NCBI RefSeq assembly: GCF_029962835.1
Contig: NC_080577.1
Location: 9,090,501-9,154,500, forward strand
Direction: 5' to 3'
Length of the DNA: 64,000 nucleotides
From: Magnolia sinica
Taxonomy: Eukaryota > Streptophyta > Magnoliopsida > Magnoliales > Magnoliaceae
In this document: positions 58,800 to 64,000 of the stretch, one piece after another
Position numbering within the stretch: the first letter of the stretch is position 1
Layout of the letters: each line of letters opens with the position of its first letter
Made by a program: the position numbers and the translations under genes
Notes under the pieces: generated by a model
What the model was told of the DNA's origin: nothing
The model's input: only the letters and a program-made list of their open reading frames with translations
The model's database searches: none

Positions 58800-59290
58800 A
58801 TCCTTGAATCCATCGAGATTTGTGGATCCTTGACTGTGGGGCCCACATTTATGTATTTTCCTTACATCCATGCCGTCCATCTATTTTGACATCTCATCTT
58901 AGGGCATGATACAAAAAAATAAAATAAAATAATGAAGCAGATCCTCTCAGGTGGACTATACTAACAGGAAACATGATCCGATTGACCATTAAAAACTTAT
59001 TGTGGGCCAAGAAAGATCAAATTGATATTCGTGTGGTCCCTTCATCTATGTTTTTTTTTTATCTTATCTATAGCTTGGATGGCAACTAAAGATCCCTCGA
59101 AAGTTTCTAATGGTGGGTATTCAATCACCATTGTTTCCTTTGGTGTGGTCCACATGAGATACGAACTTGCTCCATTTCTGATTACTGGGATCATACCCTA
59201 AAATGAGCTGTCAAAATGGATGGACGGATGGATGTAATGCGCATATATCACTGTGGGCCGCACAGGGATCCATCTCAACACACCTTAAAA
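58800..59290. mobile_element. palindromic MITE
   Basis: Starts near GATCCTTGACTGTGGGGCCC and ends at CACTGTGGGCCGCACAGGGATC. Both core halves and CACCATTGTTTCCTTTGGTG are present. Confidence 0.65.
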
Positions 59291-59511
59291 ACTGCGGTGA
59301 TTTAGTTATCATGGCCATCCAAATTGCTTCAATTTTCACTCCATCAACGTGGAGCCTTCCACGTTTGGTTCCATTTAGTAGCTGCCCATTTTATGATGAC
59401 CAAATCTAACGGCCAAAATTGCACCGGATTTTTAAAAATAAGTAAAAAACTTTTACTGACGCTTTTTTCTGTAGGTAAATATATTTTTAAAGTAAGTAAA
59501 AATCGTGGATC

Positions 59512-59549
59512 AGACTTTTACCTACGAAATATTTCGTAGGTAAAAGTCT
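59512..59549. repeat. perfect 38-bp palindrome
   Basis: AGACTTTTACCTACGAAAT followed directly by its exact complement. Nearby TAAAAGT and GTAGGTAAA words resemble CACTA subterminal repeats, so it may be a relic of such an element. Confidence 0.9.
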
Positions 59550-59844
59550 TTTTAAAATAGGGAAATCATCGTTCCAGCACAAACACCTATTACAATATAT
59601 TCTTCTTGATATACACCTGTTATATAATATACTTCATCATATTCACATTCACATCTATCTAAACTCAAACTACATAAATCCATTCAAACATAAATTTCAT
59701 TCATCCAAGCATAAACTACATCCATCCAAACACAAACAATCTTATCTTTATCACATTCATCCACGCATAAATACATATAAGTTTAACATCATAAATAAAA
59801 TATAAAAAATTATTCATAACCTATTTCCTGGTGGAGCTCACAAA

Positions 59845-60003
59845 ATTCAATGTGGTGAACACATTGTCGACTGTGCACACACACCCAAGTCCTTACTTAT
59901 GCCTTCATGGTAGATTCAAAATAGTTTCAATACAAAGTCACGAGTTCAAATACCCATTGTAGCCGTAAGTGACTCTGGTGTGTGAGTGTGTGTTAAAAAA
60001 AAA
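59845..60003 (+). repeat. possible tRNA-derived SINE
   Basis: A box-B-like GAGTTCAAATACCC (59942-59955) is followed by GGTGTGTGAGTGTGTGTT and a poly-A tail (about 59995-60003), the layout of plant SINE 3' ends. The 5' part is too diverged to place box A. Confidence 0.45.
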
Positions 60004-60528
60004 TACTGATTTATCTTTTGGGTTGAGCCTAATAGTACTTGGTGATTTCTCATCAAGTAGAAATTATTATTAGTTGTTTTTAGAAAGGTGAGATTAGGCC
60101 ACTTATAATTATATTAACATGATAAAATGTTATACGTATATTTGAGCAGACACTACAAAATAAACAATCCTATGGAAAAAAAACAAATGAAAAGAGAGAG
60201 AACATATGAGAGGTGATCTTTATCTCCTTTGATGGATTCAAGCTGCATGTGCCCTACCTAACTTCCTATAAGGAGAAGTTATATGGGTCTTGGAATAATA
60301 TTGGTGACAAATCCACCTTGTCTATTAATATTATCATATTGTGTTAGGACATGACTTTAAAAATGAGATAAATTCAAATCTCAAATAAACTATGCTATAA
60401 GAGATAGTGGAGATGGAAATAGATGTATTATGATGCTTGAGTTCGAGTATGCTTGCCAACAAAGCAAGATTTTCTTGTTTGTTGTCATGTGATTGGGCTA
60501 CATTATTACATCAATCGGGTTCGGTGTT

Positions 60529-60750
60529 GGGATTGGGTTTAGGTTTGGGTTTTCAAGTTTAGGTTTAGGTTTAGGTTAGGGAGTAGAGATTAGGTGTAGG
60601 TTTAGGTTTAGAGATTTGAGAAAACATTTAGGTTTTAAATTTAGGTTTAGGTTATAAGTTATAGGTTTAGGTTTACGTTTTATGTTTAGGTTAAGGTTAG
60701 GTTATAGGTTATAAGTTTAGGTTATAGGTTATAGGTTAAGGTTTAGGTCT
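60529..60750. repeat. degenerate telomere-like array (TTTAGG / TTATAGG)
   Basis: About 220 bp of imperfect GGTTTA hexamers and GGTTATA heptamers, akin to but not identical with the TTTAGGG plant telomere repeat. It lies next to a duplicated segment, so it is an interstitial repeat, not a chromosome end. Confidence 0.75.
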
Positions 60751-61290
60751 GCCTAAATGTGATTCACATATCTAACCCACTAATTCTATGTGTCCCACTT
60801 GGATGAGGGGTCGGACCCAGTTTCAGCCGCATTCAAAACTCATGTGGGCCCCACCAAGTGCTTTTATATTTTTTTAGATGTCTTCACATAGTTTTAGATA
60901 GCATGGCCCCACCTGAGTTTCGTATATGGATGATTTTTGAGATATCTCATAAGCTAAAGGGGACACATCAAATGCAAGGTATTGATGTTCGACACACATC
61001 ATGATGGCCCCCACAAAACTTACATTAATTCTTAGGTTCTCAGGGTGTCAATAAGTTGGGTCACAATTTTGACCAAAATATTTGACCCATTTTACATGTC
61101 TGGTCCATTCACTCTATTTTGCTGATCATTACCCTCAATTTGACTAGTTTCTCGCCCCAATCATGCTACATATGAGAAAGATAATGGGCAAACAAGATTG
61201 ATCAACAATTTGAGTGAATTTTGATTTAAACATCTAAAGTTATTTACTCTTCAATCTGGACTAATCAATTTATCCAAAAACGGTTAAAGA
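60749..61290. repeat. direct repeat, unit 1 (about 0.54 kb)
   Basis: Begins CTGCCTAAATGTGATTCACA and ends near CCAAAAACGGTTAAAG. Close copy of 61612-62196 in the same orientation, with scattered substitutions and small indels. Confidence 0.88.
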
Positions 61291-61324
61291 TTGTTCATAA
61301 TATCAAAATTATATGAATGAATAG

Positions 61325-61545
61325 AAAACACAAACATCAGCTTGATCCAAAACTTCTATGGCCTCCAAGAACATTTAAATGGTAGAGGTTCAATCACACT
61401 ATTTCTTGCGGTGTGGTCCACTTGAGCTTTGGATATGCTTCCTTTTTGTTCTTTAGACATCAAATTATCTGTTAACATGGATGAATGGAGTGGAAAAATT
61501 AAATAAATAACAGTGGACCCCACAGAGTTTACTCTGGCAAGGGTA
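61325..61545. mobile_element. right half of a palindromic MITE
   Basis: ACATCAGCTTGATCCAAAAC, GTGTGGTCCACTTGAGCTTT and CAGTGGACCCCACAGAG are in the usual right-half order. It lies between the two direct-repeat units. Confidence 0.55.
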
Positions 61546-61611
61546 ACGAGTAAATCACCTAAATGTAGTGGAGAATGGTTTCCTTAAAACATTCATAATC
61601 ATATATTGGGC

Positions 61612-62196
61612 CTGCCTAAATGTGATTCACATATCCAACCCACTCATTGTGTGTGTCCCACTTGGATGAGGGGTCAGACCAAGTTTCAACCGCATCCAAA
61701 ACTCATGTGGGCCCCACCAAGTGCTTTTATATTTTTTAGGATGTCTTCACATAGTTTTAGATGGTATGGCCCACTTGAGTTTTGTATACAGATAGTTTTA
61801 GATGGTATGGCCTACTTGAGTTTCGTATACAGATGATTTTTGAGATATCTCATAACCTAAAGGGGACACATCAAATCCACGGTGTTGATGTTCGACACAC
61901 ATCATGATGGGGCCCACAAAACTTACTAACATCAATTCTTAGGTTCTCACGAGGTCAGTAAGTTGGGTCACAATTTTGACCAGAATATTTGACCTATTTT
62001 ACATGTCTGGTCCATTCATTCTATTTTACTGATCAATACTCTCAATTCAACTAGTTACTCGCCTTAATCAGGTTACATATGAGAAAGATATTGGGCATAC
62101 AAGATTGATCAACAATTTCAGTGAAATTTGATTTAAACATCTGAAGTTATTTACTCTTCAATCTGAACTGATTAGATTGTCCAAAAACGATTAAAG
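61612..62196. repeat. direct repeat, unit 2 (about 0.58 kb)
   Basis: Copy of 60749-61290. It is longer mainly because of an internal 41-bp tandem duplication (61753-61793 and 61794-61834). Confidence 0.88.
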
Positions 62197-62629
62197 GTTC
62201 AATTAGTGGATGTGCCTAATAATTTAGTAATTTTATTTTTCATAGATAAATTTCAATTTTCATTTAAAAATAACATTTTTTTTTTCAAAATGTATATTTT
62301 TTCACTCTTTTAACAAAATATCATTTTTATTATAAAATATTTCAAAAAAAATTAAAATACAAATTCTGAATTTTTATTTTCAAAATCTCAAAAAATTTCT
62401 CATATTTTAATTTTTCCTCAAAAATTTCAAAATTCTGATTTTTTTTCTTCAAAAGCATCATTTTGTTCTCAAAATTTTTCTCAAACATAGTTAAAATTTC
62501 TGAATTTCTCAATATTTTTTTTTCATGTGATATTACAAATCATTTAAATATTATCTTTTAATTATATATATAAAAAATTTCCGCTCATATGATATAAAAA
62601 CTATATATATATACACACACAAACATACT
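62197..62629. other. AT-rich spacer
   Basis: Very AT-rich low-complexity DNA; no gene. Confidence 0.5.
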
Positions 62630-63202
62630 ATCTTTACCGACGGTTTTTGTTCGTTGGTAAAAAATATTACCGACGGGAAAAAACGCTTTTACCAGCAAAA
62701 AATTCGTTGGTACAAACATTGTTCCCGACGGCTTCGGTTCGTCGGTAAAACTCTTACCGCGAAACTTACCAAGATAGCAGGAAAAATTTTGTGAGTTAAA
62801 ATTAGATCATTATTTCTAACGAAATTTTTCGTCAATAAATTTTTTTCGTCGATAAAAACATTATTTCCGACGGTTTTGGTTCGTCAGTAAAACTCTTACC
62901 ACGAAACTTTTCGAGGCAGCGGGAAAATTTTAAGTTGAAAATTATATCATTATTACCGACGAAAGTTGTCGTTGGTAAAATATAAGTTTTACCAACGAAA
63001 ATATTATTCCCGACGGCTTTGGCCTGTCGGTAAAACTCTTAGTAGGAAAATTTTCTATCTTAAAAATATAACGAACTAAAGCTGTTGGGAATAATGTTTC
63101 GTAGAAAGGTTTTTGCCGACCAAAAAAATTTCGTCAGTAAAAGCGTTGTTTTACCTGACGAAAACATTTTTTTTGTCACTAAAAGCTCTATTTCTTGTAG
63201 TG
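62630..63202. mobile_element. terminus of a CACTA (En/Spm) element with subterminal repeats
   Basis: Ends at 63202 with the inverted complement of CACTACAAGAAATAG, the classic CACTA terminal motif. Inward lie many diverged copies of CCGACGGnnTTnGTTCGTCG and GTAAAACTCTTACC, in both orientations, typical of CACTA subterminal repeats. The other terminus and any transposase are not in the window; the inner limit near 62630 is where the repeats fade. Confidence 0.82.
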
Positions 63203-63397
63203 GCCATACAATGTGTTATACTCAGTCCGTAGAATTTCTATTGACCTTCAAGCCATTCCTCCACGAGGCTCTTTCGATGAACAAAGTTGCATTTCCAAAA
63301 TGCTTCTAAACACAAATAAATATTTCTTCCTTTCAAATAAGACAGATAATAGATGTCCTTACTCCTAAATAACACATGATATTTTGTTTCGGACTAG

Positions 63398-63996
63398 GGG
63401 TGTGTTTGGGCAGTGGGATTAGAAGGGATTATGTGGGATGGGATTCATAGTCCTGTGCCAATTCCACTCCATGTCTGGGAGAATGGAAAAGCTTGGAATT
63501 AGATTAGATGGAATTGCATTGGGTCTTGTGCCAATTTCACTCAATGTTAGTAAGTTATGTAGGTCCCATCATGATGTGTGGGCTAAATCCACACCGTCCA
63601 CCCATTTTTCGAGATTATTTTAGAGCATGGGCCAAAAAATCAGGTAAATCTAAAGCTCAAGTGGACCCCACCATAGAAAGTAATGGGGATTGAATACTTA
63701 CCGTTGAAAACCTCTTTGGGACCACATAAGTTTTGGATCTACCTCATTTTTAGGCCCATGCCATAAAAGGAGGTTACAAAACAAATGAACGGTTTAGATA
63801 TAACACATGTATGTTATTCTCAGTAATTTCAAATGATGGTGGGTATTTCCATTCAATGTACCACCATATTACCAACAAAGCATGGCAGTAATCTTATCCC
63901 ATGGCAATAGGGGACAATCCCTGCCATGGGTAACAATTATGTTTTTTGAATCCCATCCCACCGAATCCCTTCTAATCCCACCGCCCAAACACGCCC
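63398..63996. mobile_element. Tourist-like MITE carrying the palindromic core (second copy)
   Basis: TIRs GGGTGTGTTTGGGCAGTGGG and, inverted, GGGCGTGTTTGGGCGGTGGG. Flanks TAG and TAA are a weak 3-bp match. The interior is collinear with the inverted sequence of 10670-11254, including CTGTGCCAATTCCACTCCAT and the GTCCCATCATGATGTGTGGG half-core. Confidence 0.8.
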
Positions 63997-64000
63997 TAAG

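Noticed and set aside
60150-60165. CACTACAAAATAAAC as the left end of the CACTA element ending at 63202
   Set aside because: The flanking three bases (AGA) do not match GCC at the right end, and no subterminal repeats follow it.
60529-60750. Chromosome end
   Set aside because: The array is short, lacks regular TTTAGGG units, and is followed by ordinary repeats, so it is interstitial.

Overview
This window is plant nuclear DNA. Spliceosomal introns, a Tat-lineage Ty3/gypsy retrotransposon, a plant-only TPR-thioredoxin (TTL) gene, a DUF538 gene and dense MITE-type repeats all say so. From memory, the very frequent palindromic repeat (GTGGGGCCCACC, then ATGTATGT, then CCGTCCATCC) is typical of magnoliid genomes, so a magnoliid or another early-diverging angiosperm is my best guess. 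The species cannot be fixed from the sequence alone.

Layout. Positions 1-9455 hold the 3' part of a decayed Ty3/gypsy element of the Tat (Retand/Ogre-like) group: gag-protease, RT with two RNase H domains, integrase, an antisense extra ORF, and a 3' LTR ending at 9455. Its 5' LTR lies outside the window. Positions 9.5-19 kb are gene-free and filled with inverted-repeat elements, including a nested foldback structure of about 3.75 kb (13165-16916) and a MITE with a 9-bp target duplication (17300-18090). Positions 19242-24387 hold a complete seven-exon TTL gene on the plus strand, 695 codons, with MITEs in its introns and one GC-AG intron. Positions 24.4-35.2 kb are repeats: a Tourist-like MITE with TTA duplications, several palindromic MITEs and a hAT MITE. 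Positions 35215-35625 hold an intact DUF538 gene on the minus strand. A 2.1-kb non-autonomous hAT element sits at 37871-39980. Positions 42370-43878 hold an intact intronless GT4-type glycosyltransferase gene on the minus strand. From 44 kb to the end I see no host gene, only MITEs, hAT elements, a degenerate minisatellite, an exact 119-bp tandem duplication, telomere-like TTTAGG sequence beside a 0.55-kb direct duplication, a CACTA terminus, and a Tourist-like MITE ending at the window edge.

The three host genes are unrelated single loci, with no sign of a cluster. TTL proteins are co-chaperone-like scaffolds in stress and brassinosteroid signalling. The glycosyltransferase is a predicted single-pass Golgi/ER-type membrane protein. 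The DUF538 protein is small and of uncertain function. I found no rRNA, tRNA or CRISPR, and nothing that convincingly amounts to a new biological system. The most unusual material is the repeat architecture: one palindromic core carried by elements with different termini and nested into large foldbacks.
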